Of a stretch of 64,000 bases of DNA, positions 1 through 11,565 are shown one piece after another. The notes under the pieces were generated by a model. The model did not search any database and was not told the origin of the DNA. It saw only the letters and a program-made list of their open reading frames with translations. Source of the stretch: Scortum barcoo. Its lineage: Eukaryota; Chordata; Actinopteri; Centrarchiformes; Terapontidae. Each line of letters starts with the position of its first letter. The first letter of the stretch is position 1. The stretch covers positions 531,248 through 595,247 of the forward strand of contig CM041531.1 of NCBI GenBank assembly GCA_023238725.1, given 5' to 3'. The position numbers and the translations under genes were made by a program.

Positions 1-734
1 ATGGCATGAGCTGTACAATGAAAGAACTGCTTTTTTATTTTTATTTTAAGTGTCTCATCACATCCAGATGCTGCACAGTGTTTCAGATGGGACAGGGGTT
101 GGCTCAGAGCCCGACACGACCACCAGCGTCAGGGGATAGTCACATTATGGAGCACAACAGTCCTGTATGATAACAATATATGAAACTATGCACTCAGATC
201 TGCCCGAGCTGAAGCATCGAAAAACAACATCAGTGTGAACGTGATCGGTTCCACTGTTCTCCTCATATTATTAGAAAAAGATTTAGATCATGCAAGCATT
301 TAATAGTGAGAGAACATAAGGGGTGTTTTGCAGATATCGGTGTTTGTATTTAGTATCCTGAATCGTGATTTTGGTGGATTATTCATAGTAAAAAAGTCTT
401 TTATCGTTTAATAAATGAACTCTTCATATACGATACGTGAACGGTAATATTTAAATTTCCTCTACATAATAGGATCAGTTTCACATCGTTTCTGTGTTTC
501 ATCCTTCTGCCGACAGAGTCGCAGTTTCTCATTTCTCCACATTATGTGCGTAATAAATGCATGAGCTCACAGTTTGCATGGAGGACCGCACATTCTCCGC
601 CAAGTTAGTTTTTTATAAATCACAAAGTTTGCGTAGAAATTGGCGTACGCCCCTGATCTGAATCAGCTGACTAAAACACTGAAGAACCTTCAGAAACAAA
701 GAGACTCTCAAATTTTCTCAAAATCAATTGATTG
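1..734. other. Intronic or flanking DNA without a recognised gene
   Basis: This stretch lies upstream of galr1 exon 2, so it is probably galr1 intron 1. I see no coding exon in it. Around 600-650 there is a palindrome-containing piece (ggcgtacgcc) of a kind common in dispersed fish repeats, but I cannot assign it to a family. Confidence 0.4.
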
Positions 735-1206
735 ATGTAACTGTGAAAAGTACGAAGGTCACAGACCATATGTTGCGAGGATAAATAGCACAACGTACAT
801 AAGAAGAAGTCGAGCACAAGGCTCAGGTATACCTTCCCTGACATGGGAAAGATATATGCTTCACAGCTGAAACCTTAAGATGGTCATAGAAGCAGGGAGA
901 CTGAAATACTTTGTGTATTGTAAGCACAAGGCAAAGGTATATAAGACAAGGATGTTCAGTCCAATATATGTTCACCAGTCTTCGGGCTGGAGTGCATCAT
1001 TGATGTTCACCAGTCTTCGGGCTGGAGTGCATCATTGATGTTCACCAGTCTTCGGGCTGGAGTGCATCATTGATGTCCACTGGTCTCCGGACTATGAACA
1101 TCATTTTGCTGTGAATAAACTTTGGCCGTGTTAAACTCTGCAACGATTGGCTCATCTCTTTATCTCAACGAAGCTCATCACAAGACACAAGTCCCCCAAA
1201 CAATAA
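735..1206 (+). mobile_element. Candidate solo LTR or LTR-like element
   Basis: The segment has the layout of a long terminal repeat: a TATA box (gtatataag, near 937), a 35-bp tandem block and an AATAAA signal (near 1115). The 9-bp string caattgatt occurs on both sides (725-733 and 1207-1215) and could be a target duplication, although it is longer than the 4-6 bp usual for LTR elements. No gag, pol or env coding sequence is visible. The exact ends are uncertain. Confidence 0.3.
969..1103. repeat. 35-bp tandem repeat, about 3.8 copies
   Basis: Three nearly identical 35-bp units start at 969, 1004 and 1039 (core ttcaccagtcttcgggctgg). A diverged fourth copy starts at 1074. The block sits between the TATA-like box and the AATAAA of the LTR-like segment. 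Confidence 0.9.
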
Positions 1207-1381
1207 CAATTGATTAATAGATTTATTGTTCTCATTAATGAATTAATTACTCTGATTAACAACTGATTTTAACTTTCTGTGGCTGCTGGATGATGAACGT
1301 ATGAAAATGTTTTTTCATTCGTTCATCGTCTCCTTTCAGAAAACTTTCGTCACTTTAATCCGAGTTTGTTTTTCCTCACAG

Positions 1382-4300
1382 GTTTTATTTCATCTTCATA
1401 AAAACATGAAGAACATGTCAAAGAAGTCTGAGCGCTCCAAAAGGAAGGTACAGTCCTCCTCTAATCCTCCTTTACTCCTCCTCCTCTTCCTCCTCCTCTG
1501 TCTCTACTCCTCCTCCTCCTCCTTCATCAGCTGGCAGCTTTAACTCAGAGCTGATGATGAAACACATCCATCATCGAGCTGAACATCATTATCTCGGCTG
1601 TCTTTGAGTTTCAGCACAGATAAAGATGATGAAGATGAAGATGATGAAGATGAAGAAGATGATGATGATGTTCCTGAACCACAGCATCAGATTTAAACTG
1701 GTGGATGGAGCGAGTCCTCTGAACGTTCAGTCAGAAAACTCTCCACCTGAAACACTGAATCAGTTAACAGTCATGATGAAATAGATCATATAGGTCATAT
1801 AATACACAAACTTTTCTAACATGTGTTAGTTTGTTTTCTCTCTGAATGTGAATGTGTGTGTGGGGGATGTGTGTCAAACACGAGAAGATATCAAAGTGTC
1901 GTATTATCTTATTTAATCATTTAACGACTTCGCTCTGATGCTGACAGGTGTGAACCTGCAGGTGAGTCTGAGGATGAGCAGAGCTGCAGGCTGACAGCTG
2001 ACAGTGTGCAGACGTCCTGAAGCAGCAGGTCTCAGTTATCAGTTATCAGACGGTTTACAGCAGCAGATCTGCTGAGTAAATATTTAGACAGCAGGGCGAA
2101 GAGCAGAGAGATTCTCCCAGTCTGACTGTAAGAAACTGAGATTAAAGGTCAGCCACACATTTTAATATTTATTAATACTGAAATACACCCAGAGCTGATG
2201 TTTGTCCTCAGAAATATTTCTGTCCCACTGATCTGCAACAGCAAATATGTTGGAGGAGAAACTCAGCAAGGCCTGTTTTTGTGAGAAAAGGTCTCTGACA
2301 GTAAATCCTGATGAAGGTTTTATGGTGGTTTGGGCAGAGGTACAACATGAATGAATGAATAAATGAATGAATGAATGAACTGTTTCAGAGTCTGAAGATG
2401 AAAACTGGCTGTGACTTTTTCACATCAGACTTTATGAAGTGACGAATATCTCAACACATCCATGTTTTTATAGTTCACACACAGTACAGTCAAAGCTGTA
2501 TTAACATTATTTAACATTATAATCATAATCAATCAATGTGATCAATTATGAGCTTTTATCACCACCATCCTGGTCCCCGACAAACCCCTATCACTGGATT
2601 ACATGATCACACACACATCTGTTGTCACAAAAGCCTTTTAGACACTGATGTTGTGCCACCTGAAGGACAGCAGGCCCCCCCACTGGCCCCCCGCTGGGCC
2701 CCCTGTTGGGCCCCTGCAGTTTGTCCTCCTACAGGTTTCAGATCCACACTCTCCCAGGACCTGAAGAGTCCAACATGGACTCCAAGAAGAAGAAGAAGAA
2801 GAAGGCCCAGCAGAGGATGAACTTCCTGATCCAGCTCAGGAAGTTCAACCTGCCTCAGGAGCTGCTGATCCAGTTTGACTTTCTGATGATTCGGTCTGTC
2901 CTCTGCACATCAACACTGTGTGTTTGGATCAACAGACGACAACAGACAGTCAGGACTGCAGAGAAAACCATCAGCCTGCCCTCTATCAGGACTGATACGA
3001 GTCAGGAAACAGACAGTAAACATCACATTATTATTATTTTATTATTATTATTATTATTCGTCTCTCTGTGGTCACGAAGGACCAGAGCTCGTCTCCAAAC
3101 AGCCTCTTCAGCTGAACGTGATGCTGAAATCTTCCTCTGAACCTTCACATGTGAATTTAAAAGTCAAACTCACTGAATTGCTCTGATTGTGATGATGGAG
3201 AAAAGAGAAGCAGGAAAAAAATGTGTGAAGTTTCATCAGAGGAGCACTGGCTCCCCTCAGAACATTTTATTTTTGTGTTTTAATGCGGGTATGAAGTGTT
3301 GTCGGGGAACAGAGCGTCTCTGTCTGCAGGTCTGAAGTGGACGTCCACCTCCTGTCCTCTTTGCTCTGTTTGCTTTATGAAGCTCAGAGTCATTTTTCAT
3401 CAGATCCACCTGCAGTTCAACTCTGTTAACATCGAATCTGGAACATCTCTGGATTTATTGGCCTGTCACAGAGATGAATCTTTGGTTTTCAGTCACCTCA
3501 CTGTTGTGTTTTAATCAGACCGAACAAAGTGAGGACGTTTGTAGAAACTCAGAACATTAGTGAGACGTCAGGAGATGTTTTCAGACGGTGGAGACTTTTA
3601 GACATTTTTGACAAAAAATGTTTTATTTTAAAGCAAAAGTATTTAAGAAAGAGCTGAAATTTAGCAAAACTGTTTATTTTCAGAAAATAGGACATTTGAT
3701 GTTTGTGAGGATGGAATAAAGCAGACGTGCAGTGTTCATGTAAAGTTAACACTCATTCAGTGACATCAGAGACACTTTATTTGGTCCTCAGTCATGAAAA
3801 TATGAACCAGGTGAGTTTTCCTTTTGGATCCAGCAGCAGGAAGTTGTTTATGATGAATTTGAGCATCATGTCGTGATGTTGATGTTACACAAAGCAGTGG
3901 GCACATTTACAGTGAGAGGAGCTTTTTGGAAAGTGAGGACGTTTTTATAATGTGGCCTTTGTAAAGTGATGTAAACAGAGCAGCTGGAGGATTTGTGCTG
4001 TTTGTGTGAATCATTTATTCATGGGTGGTATTAATAACTGTGCATAAAGACGCGATGAGTCACTGTGAAGCTCTGCAAACACACAAAGTATGAGCTTTTC
4101 TTATTTTTCATTTTATTATTGTTCATAATGGATTTTTTTTTCTATCTTTCTTCTTTCTTTCTACTTCACCTGCCTTCACCGGGAATATTTCTTCACTTTC
4201 CAGCAGGCTGGATGAACTTCAGTCAGCGGAAACATCTTAGAGTCTTTCATAGAAACTTTCAGCTTTTCAGAGTCAGAATCAGATTTATTGTGAAGTTTTT

Positions 4301-5331
4301 CACATTCAGAGTTTGTCTTTGCATGTTGGTGCGTAACAACAATAACAACAACAAGATGAACAACATGGCTGCTGAATAAATAAACAAACTGTGAAGGTCT
4401 GAACAGGAAGGTCGGCTGAAGAAAGAAGAACGTGTCGAGCTGCAGGCTGGCTGCAGTTAGGAACCGTCTCCTGGTTCTGGTCTTCAGCAGAGGTGGACTG
4501 GGAGGTTTTGAGGACAACTGCCAACAGTTCACAGACGCCGTGACATCAAACTTCATTTTTTATTTCTACAACATTTACTTCTTCTCTAGCTCCCTTAAAA
4601 TCTACAGTATAATTTAAAATCCTTTAAAGTCCTTCATGGTCAGACAACATCGAATCTTAAAGAGCTTGTAGTCAGTTTTCTTTTTCACTATCGTTCAGAT
4701 CGTTCAGTATTTAAAGAGTATCTTGGCAGTATTTAAAGAGTATCTGAGTATCTGAGCAGTATTAAAAGAGTATCTGAGCAGTATTAAAAGAGTATCTGAG
4801 TATCTTGGCAGTATTTAAAGAGTATCTGAGTATCTTGAGCAGTATTTAAAGAGTATCTGAGTATCTTGGCATTATTTAAAGAGTATCTGAGTATCTTGGC
4901 AGTATTTAAAGAGTATCGTGGCAGTATTCTTCTTTATTTGTACACCGGCTCTGGTCCTCGAACACTCTGGACTGTGAATCCAGATTCAGACTTTGCTCTC
5001 TGTTCTCCTGCAGACGGCTCAGACGGTGCTCCTCGTCGTCACCTCCTTCACTATCTGCTGGATGCCTCATCACATCATTGCCATGTGGGTGGAGTTTGGC
5101 ACGTTTCCCCTGAATGATGCATCCTTCGCCTTTCGCATCATCTCCCACTGCTTGTCCTACGGAAACTCCTGCGTCAACCCCGTCCTGTACGCCTTCCTGT
5201 CCGAGAACTTCAGAAAGGCCTGCCGACAGGTCTTCACCTGCAGCTTCCTGTACCCGCCGCCGCCGAGCAGCAAGACGGTGCGTTTCCGAATGGAGAACTT
5301 CTCTACCACCCACTCCACCACCAACATCTGA
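1382..5331 (+). CDS. galr1: Galanin receptor type 1, last two coding exons (5' exon outside the window)
   Basis: This is a class A G-protein-coupled receptor for the neuropeptide galanin, expected to act at the plasma membrane through Gi/o. Exon 2 (1382-1447, 22 codons) follows a cag acceptor, ends at gtacag and encodes the third intracellular loop (HLHKNMKNMSKKSERSKRK). Exon 3 (5014-5331, 105 codons plus stop) encodes TM6 with the CWMP form of the CWxP motif, TM7 with NPVLY (NPxxY), and the cytoplasmic tail. Both junctions are phase 0. The NMSKKSE loop and the three-exon layout are those of GALR1 rather than GALR2/3. About 220 residues (TM1-5) would come from exon 1, to the left. Possible polyadenylation signals are ATTAAA at 5551 and AATAAA at 5913. 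I cannot tell which of the two teleost galr1 paralogs this is. Confidence 0.9.
1476..1672. repeat. Low-complexity (CTC)n followed by (GATGAA)n-like tracts
   Basis: Pyrimidine-rich CTCCTC runs (about 1476-1523) and a GATGAA/GATGAT tract (about 1617-1672) lie just inside galr1 intron 2. They are simple sequence with no coding value. Confidence 0.8.
2735..3010 (+). mobile_element. LINE reverse-transcriptase fragment (L2-like), degraded
   Basis: The translation contains LRKFNLPQELL, then VLCTS with WI/WF-like residues, then TVRTAEK. These are hallmarks of the C-terminal end of fish L2-type LINE polyproteins. Reading requires frame changes and the start is a lysine-rich simple run, so it is dead. 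It sits inside galr1 intron 2. An (ATT)n tract follows at about 3027-3059. Confidence 0.65.
4693..4925. repeat. Tandem repeat of about 30 bp (agtatttaaagagtatctga type)
   Basis: Imperfect units built from agtatttaaag, agtatctgag and tatcttggc recur across about 230 bp in galr1 intron 2. The array ends about 90 bp before the exon 3 acceptor. Confidence 0.85.
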
Positions 5332-6061
5332 AAGACGTGGAGATGTGAAAGACAAGAACGCAGTGTTGGAAACACAACGGAGAGCTGAGAGGCTTTTTCC
5401 AGCAGGACGCACCGACTGACAGATCATTTAATGAATCTGCTGCAGGAGGAGTCATAGAACTAAAAAAACATCAGCTGTCTGCCTTTTTCTGATAGTATAG
5501 TCATTTTTTTTATATCTTAATGAAAATTATTTTTAAAATCCATCAGTCCAATTAAAGTTTTATTCTTTTTTGAGAAAGAAGCTCAGACGCTGCAGTGTGA
5601 TTGTACTTTCATTACCTGAAAACTGAAGAGAGCAAAAACTTTAGTTCGACTTTAGTTCATTGTGATTAAAAAGAAAGTGAATCCTTCAGCTGATGTGGGA
5701 AGTATCAAATCAAACATGTTTGATGTTGTTGTTTAGCTTTAACTTTTCATGTGATTCATTTCATTTGTCATGTTTTAAACTGAAGATTTGTGATGTTGAT
5801 GGTTTTCGTTGGACAGCGTCAACTCACTCAGGTCACTCTCCTCCATCTTTGAATATTTCAGGAAATATTTACAGGTTGATCAATATCTTGAAATGCTTCA
5901 TTTTAATCCATAAATAAAAACAGGGACAGTAAGTATGAAAGTATATGAAATATATAACTTTTTAAACGTTTTTATTTACAGTTAATGAGAAAGTCACACA
6001 GGAACACTCACTGTTTCTATGATCAAAAGTCAGGCAGCATGAACAGAAAAAAATATTTAAG
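5332..6061. other. galr1 3' untranslated region and downstream flank
   Basis: AT-rich DNA after the galr1 stop codon, with candidate poly(A) signals at 5551-5556 (ATTAAA) and 5913-5918 (AATAAA). No other gene is seen. Confidence 0.5.
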
Positions 6062-6965
6062 TTTATTAATTTAGATTCAGATTCAGATTTCCTTTATTAG
6101 TCCCACAGCGGGGAAATTTACAGCGCAACAGCAGCGAAGCGAACACACAGTGGAAAATAGACAGTAAGAAATGTAAGAAGACATGAAATAAAATAAAATA
6201 AAAGGTAAAATAATCCAGATAAATAATTATAACTATAACTGTAAGTAAACCTGTACATAGTACAGAGGGAGTGTGTGCCTGAGAATATACATATGAGAAA
6301 TATATAATATCTCAGGGAGTGCAAAAAACAGTGAAATAGTGATGAATAATGAACAGAAGTGTATTGTTGTTGCACAGAGACCAGTTATAAGTCAGTTTTT
6401 TATTGTTTATTGTTTATTGTCTATTTGTCTGCAGACTAGCAGGCATTTTGTTTGTTGTGTAGTCTGACAGCAGCAGGCAGGAAGGACCTGCGGTACCTCT
6501 CCTTCACACAGCGTGGATGGAGCAGCCGCTCACTGAAGGAGCTGCCCAGAGCTGTCAGAGTGTCCTGTAGAGGGTGGGACGTGTTGTTTAACAGGGACGA
6601 CAGCTTAGCCATCATCCTCCCGTTTCCCACCACCTCCACTGAGTCCAGGGGGCATCCCAGGACAGAGCTGGCCCTCCTCACCAGTCTGTCCATTCTCCTC
6701 CTGTCCCTGTCCGTGATGCTGCTGGCCCAGCAGACTATCCCATAAAAGATGGCTGATGCCACCACAGAGTCATAAAAGGTCCTGAGGAGAGTCCCTGCAC
6801 TCCAAAAGACCTCAGCCTCCTGAGCAGGAACAGTCTGCTGTTGCCCTTCTTGACCAAGGGCGTCTGTGTTGTCCGACCATGTCCAGTCCAGACTGTCATT
6901 TAGGTGAACAACCCAGGTACTTGTAGGACTTCACAGTGTCGGTGTCCGTTCCCTGGATGCTCACC
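6062..6965 (-). mobile_element. L2-like LINE fragment, 3' half with (TCAGAT)n tail, minus strand
   Basis: Read on the minus strand this contains the end of a LINE reverse transcriptase: VASAIFYGIVCW, RRMDRLVRRASSVLG, HPLQDTL, then RCVKERYRRSFLPAAVRLHN (about 6765 down to 6450). A long AT-rich 3' UTR follows, ending in the pentamer/hexamer tail agattcagattcagatt at 6070-6095. The upstream RT part (6770-6965) is frameshifted. It is an immobile 5'-truncated copy. The same 3' end recurs on the opposite strand at 60735-61195. Confidence 0.8.
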
Positions 6966-7129
6966 GGTTTACAGTTTTATTGATTGTGTAACTTGAGAGA
7001 ATCTTATTTTAAGTAGTAGACTAATTTTAAGTAGATTTCTTCACTCTGTGATGTTTGAACCTCTCAGACTAAATGAATCTGTGACTAAAATATCTGTGAA
7101 TATTTATCAGTTTAATATTACAGACAGTG

Positions 7130-7398
7130 TTCTCCCTGTGCCTGTGTGGGTTCTCTCTGGGTACTCCAGCTTCCTCCCACAATCCAAAGACATGCAAGTT
7201 AATTGGCAACTCTAAATTGCTCCTAGGTGTGAGTGTGAGTGGTTTGTCTGTCTTTCTATGTCAGCCCTGTGACTGACTGGCGTCCAGTCCAGGGTGTACC
7301 CTGCCTCTCGCCCAATGACAGTTGAGATAGGCTCCACCCCCCCTGTGGCCCTGTGTGTCAGGATAAGCAGGTATAGATAATGAATGGATGAATGAATA
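7130..7398 (-). mobile_element. Dispersed fish retroelement tail with (ATTC/GAATG)n end
   Basis: The segment from ttctccctgtgcc through cttcctcccac, caaagacatgcaag, ctaaattgctcc and gtgtaccctgcctctcgccc to ataatgaatggatgaatg matches, from memory, a very common teleost interspersed repeat (SINE or LINE 3'-tail type). It ends in a short GAATG repeat. I assign no family name. Strand is a guess. Confidence 0.6.
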
Positions 7399-9190
7399 TT
7401 ACAGATGCTCTGATTTCATTTTTCCTTCCCTGTTCTGATCGCCGTGCCTGAACTTATCGGCTGATAATGTGCCAAGCTAATACAGAAACATAGACAATAT
7501 CATTATTTTGTGTGCACTGTGCACTGCTCACCCCGTATGAGTTGTGTTTTCTGTCTTTCTTAAATAGCTGATCTCAGGTTAAACTCTTAAAACATGAACA
7601 AATACATACAGAGAACGAATGCCATAAAACTTTCTTTATTATCTCGTTTGACCGTCAGAACTGAAACTGAACATAAATAAATCTAAACATCTAAAAAATA
7701 ATATAATATATATAATATAAAATAATTTTTTGCCACATTTTTCTCTTTGTCCAAGTTTTCTAAATGTAAATCTAAAGTTAACACCCTGCATGTCTTTCAG
7801 TTTGGGGATTGTATCGTAATTATCTAACAAAGCAGTGAAATAAAAATCAATAAGAGCCAATCAATAACAGCAGAAAAACTTCAGAAAACTGAAGACCCAG
7901 CAGTTACATCGGTGGGGTTTTAAAAATATTTATAGTTTGTGTTTGCTGTCATCACCTGAAATGACTTCTCCTAAAACAGGAGATACCTGTGAATCCATGA
8001 AGTTTGGAGCAGAGAAGAAAACTTTTTGGGGGATTAATAAATCTGATGCTGCATTTCTGACACTGGTATCAGTCTTTATTAAATATGACAATAAACATTT
8101 AGTATTTATCTGTAACTCTGTCACAGTGAATAAATGAATCAGATTTCTCAGTGGTCATTCATGAATCTTTGACTAAGGTTATTTATAGATAACGTGAACT
8201 TTCAGGAAAATACTTCTGAACACTTTGAACATGTTTTAGCAGGAGGATGTGTCTGCATGAGAGATAATAAACTGATCAGGGAACATTTCCAACTTCACAT
8301 TAACTGATTTATTTAGAATCTGATCCACATTTACATTTTTATATTTTTCTGTGTGTGCTTCCAAACATGTGAAGGCCTCTTTGTGAATAAAAGAATAAAC
8401 TGAGGCTCTTTGATCCTCCCGTTTTTTATGTGACATGTAAACATGAACAACACGTGATATTAGACATAATAAATTATAATAATTAAAGTTACACACACTT
8501 GAATATGAACACACTCTAACACAGGTGAGTTTTTGTCACCCAGTTTTTTCTGCACAAACACTTTGAGTGGAGAAAAAGAGGAGGAAGAAGAAAAAGAAAA
8601 ACTATAAAAGCCTGAGCAGCGAGTCCTCTGAGCCTTAAACTGATTACAGGGAACGGAGGAGGTGGTTCATCCAGTCCAGGTGTTACACCTGCAGCCGCTT
8701 CGATGATCTGGCAGTTTGGTGGGTCAGTGTTGGATGGAGGAGCTAGTGACGAGACGCTTCAGGTGAGTCTACACTGATCCATCAGAACAATCTTTGAACA
8801 TCACTGCATTACCTGAACTGTTGTGGCTCACCTGGTCTCTCTCTCACCCCCCTTTCACCTTTCCACAATGATAACTGGTCTCTCCACAAACCTGATCAGA
8901 AAGACTGGAAGCTGAGGAGTGTTCACAGTCCTGTTCTGTGTTTGCCTGTCCAGGAGATCTTCTTCAGTGAACGATGGTGGCAGCAGATGGTGATGGAGGA
9001 GGTGATGGAGGAGGTGATGGAGATGTAGAAGTTCACCTCCAAGAAACCTCTGGCGTTTTGCCTGAAAATCTGTGACTGGCTGTGAGAGCATGAAGCCAGC
9101 TGCAGTCTGGGATCGGCTTCACAGATGATGAAAGAAAAGAGTCAAATAAATCTGCTGGATCGTTTGTTGTTTCTGTTGTTTATGAGAGCT
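7399..9190. other. Gene-free interval
   Basis: About 1.8 kb of AT-rich DNA. I see no conserved protein, structured RNA or clear repeat, apart from a short (GGAGGTGAT)n-like run near 8990-9020. Confidence 0.4.
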
Positions 9191-9191
9191 G

Positions 9192-9192
<1 letters not shown>

Positions 9193-9242
<50 letters not shown>

Positions 9243-9262
9243 TAGATAGATAGATAGATATA
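9193..9262. repeat. (TA)n microsatellite followed by (GATA)n
   Basis: An uninterrupted TA dinucleotide run of about 48 bp leads directly into GATA tetranucleotides. Confidence 0.95.
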
Positions 9263-9429
9263 TATGGGGGTTCTGAAGTAAAACACAGGTCAAATTCAGT
9301 CTTGAGTCTGGACTTGTTGAGCTGAGTCTGGTAAAGAAGAGAGAGATTTGTTTTTTTTTGTGTTAAAGATCATGAGTAGGTGATAATGAGTAATGAGTAT
9401 GGCACAGTTAAGCATATACACAACATATA

Positions 9430-9805
9430 CATTTTTATATGTGTACAGTTATATACAGTTATATATGTGTAAGGTTATATATGTGTACATTTATTATTTA
9501 TTTACAGTTATATATTTGTACAGTTATTTACAGTTATATATGTGTACAGTTATTTACAGTTATATATATGAGCAGTTATTTACAGTTATATATGTCAACA
9601 GTTATTTACAGTTTTATATGTGTACAGTTATTTACAGTTATATATGTGTACAGTTATTTACAGTTATATATATCAACAGTTATTTACAGTTATATATGTG
9701 TACAATTATTTACAGTTGTATATATGAACAGTTATTTACAGTTATATATATGAACAGTTATTTACAGTTGTATATATCAACAGTTATTTACAGTTATATA
9801 TGTAT
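9430..9805. repeat. 24-bp minisatellite (tatatgtgtacagttatttacagt unit family)
   Basis: About fifteen imperfect units recur. The shared core is cagttatttacagttatata, with variable tails such as tgtgta, tgaaca and atcaaca. Because 24 is a multiple of three, the array stays open for 141 codons in one frame. That is a repeat artefact and not a gene. Confidence 0.9.
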
Positions 9806-10217
9806 TGTGTATCTATAAAACACTCAGTAAAACTGAATATAACAATAATCATTCGTGGCTGCTGTCTGATATTCGACCACTAGATGGAGACAAAGTAAAG
9901 TTTTAGACTCCACACTGAAGGACATAATCTGATCTGTTGTCGAGGGGAACTTTAACAGAGCAGCCTCGACTTGGCTGATACAACTCGGGCAGCTCTGGAA
10001 AAAGAGAAAGTTCAGCCTCGATCCAGAAGTTCCCAGAAAGATGGTATTACTCCACCACCTGCTGTACACCTGATCCATTCCCAGCCACATCACTGAAAGT
10101 AGTTCCTGCAGCAGATCAGGACCAGCTTCATGTTTTTGGACTGCAGCTTCTCAGTCTGAGCACTAGATGGCACCGTTTACCTTCAATGACAGCAAAGCTT
10201 TGGTCTGACCAAAGTAA

Positions 10218-10743
10218 TGGCCCTTTTCCACCAGTACCTACTCGGCTCTGCTCGACTCAGTTTCGGTCGTTTTCCATTACAATAGAGTACCACCTCTGCG
10301 TGGGTGGGGTCGCCATGGCAGCAATGCGGCAGAAACTCCAGCGATGTCATTTGTTATGCGACACAAACACGAAACGACTACGGAGCAATGGAGGCCACCA
10401 GACAAAGAAATGTCTGCACCTCGTCGCTGCTCCGCGGGGTTGATTTCTGTGCAGCAGCATCTCTGATCGTGTTCGTTGTTGTTATTATTGCGTTTTAAAA
10501 ATGGCGCGGTTGACTCTTATGAACGAGTCGCTCTCCGACGCATCTAGTGACGTCAGGCCCTGGCCAATCAGTGGCCTGCCGTCTGCCGACGTCACATTTT
10601 CATCTCTCGACTCAGCTCGCTTGGAACTGGCCGAGTAGGAACTACTGAAAGTACCTGGTACCAGGTACTAACACGGGATGGAAACAAGTACAAACCGAGG
10701 CGAGTCGAAATCGAGCCGAGTAGGTACTAGTGGAAAAGGGGCA
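10218..10743. mobile_element. 526-bp non-autonomous DNA transposon (MITE), PIF/Harbinger-like
   Basis: The element has long terminal inverted repeats. The left end begins tggcccttttccaccagta and the right end finishes tactagtggaaaaggggca, whose complement is nearly identical and continues through cctactcggctcga. A 3-bp duplication TAA flanks it (10215-10217 and 10744-10746). A TAA/TTA target duplication is typical of PIF/Harbinger elements. The interior has no transposase. Confidence 0.8.
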
Positions 10744-11164
10744 TAAGTAACCCATCAGAGGCTCAGGATGTGCTCAGTCATGTCAGGGGGGTGGGTGGAT
10801 TAAAATGGGGGTGTGCATGTGGGACGTTATGGTGCCTCATGAACAGGTGGGGGTTACCTCACCAGCACAGTTATCTTCAGTTTGTCATGTTGAACTTCAG
10901 CCCGGGTCTTTGTAAGCACCGATAAGGTGTGGATGGAGACAAACTGGAAATAACCAGCTTCACCTGCTTCACGTGACAAAATTCAGTCAAAATTCACTTT
11001 TGTTGTTTCTGCTCCTCACTTGGGTTGGTTTGTGCTGAACTTTTTCTTATTATTTCTACTTATTATTCTTCAGACTTCTTTAAAACTTCTCTGGAGACAC
11101 ACCAATATCTGACCTGCTTCAACAGCTCCACCATCATCCCCCCAAACACAGAGGACCTCAGGAC

Positions 11165-11252
11165 GCATCATCAACATCATCATCATCACATCATCACCAT
11201 CATCATCATCATCACCATCATCATCTTCATCACCATCATCTTTATCATCACC

Positions 11253-11284
<32 letters not shown>

Positions 11285-11397
11285 CATCACCATCACCATC
11301 ACCATCATCACCACCATCACCATCATCACCATCATCTTCATCATCACCATCATCATCACCATCACCATCATCTTCATGATCATCACCACCATCATCG

Positions 11398-11472
<75 letters not shown>

Positions 11473-11479
11473 CATCATC

Positions 11480-11511
<32 letters not shown>

Positions 11512-11565
11512 CATCACCATCACCATCATCATCATCATCGTCATCATCACCATCATCATCAACAA
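11165..11565. repeat. (ATC)n/(CAT)n trinucleotide array, about 400 bp
   Basis: Nearly pure ATC/ACC/TTC trinucleotides, with one uninterrupted ATC run of more than 70 bp around 11398-11472. It produces long homopolymeric reading frames on both strands that are not genes. Confidence 0.95.

Noticed and set aside
4906..5427. 173-codon minus-strand frame
   Set aside because: Antisense to galr1 exon 3, with no family resemblance.
9393..9818. 141-codon Tyr/Ile/Cys-rich frame
   Set aside because: A 24-bp minisatellite stays in frame by arithmetic; no conserved residues beyond the unit.
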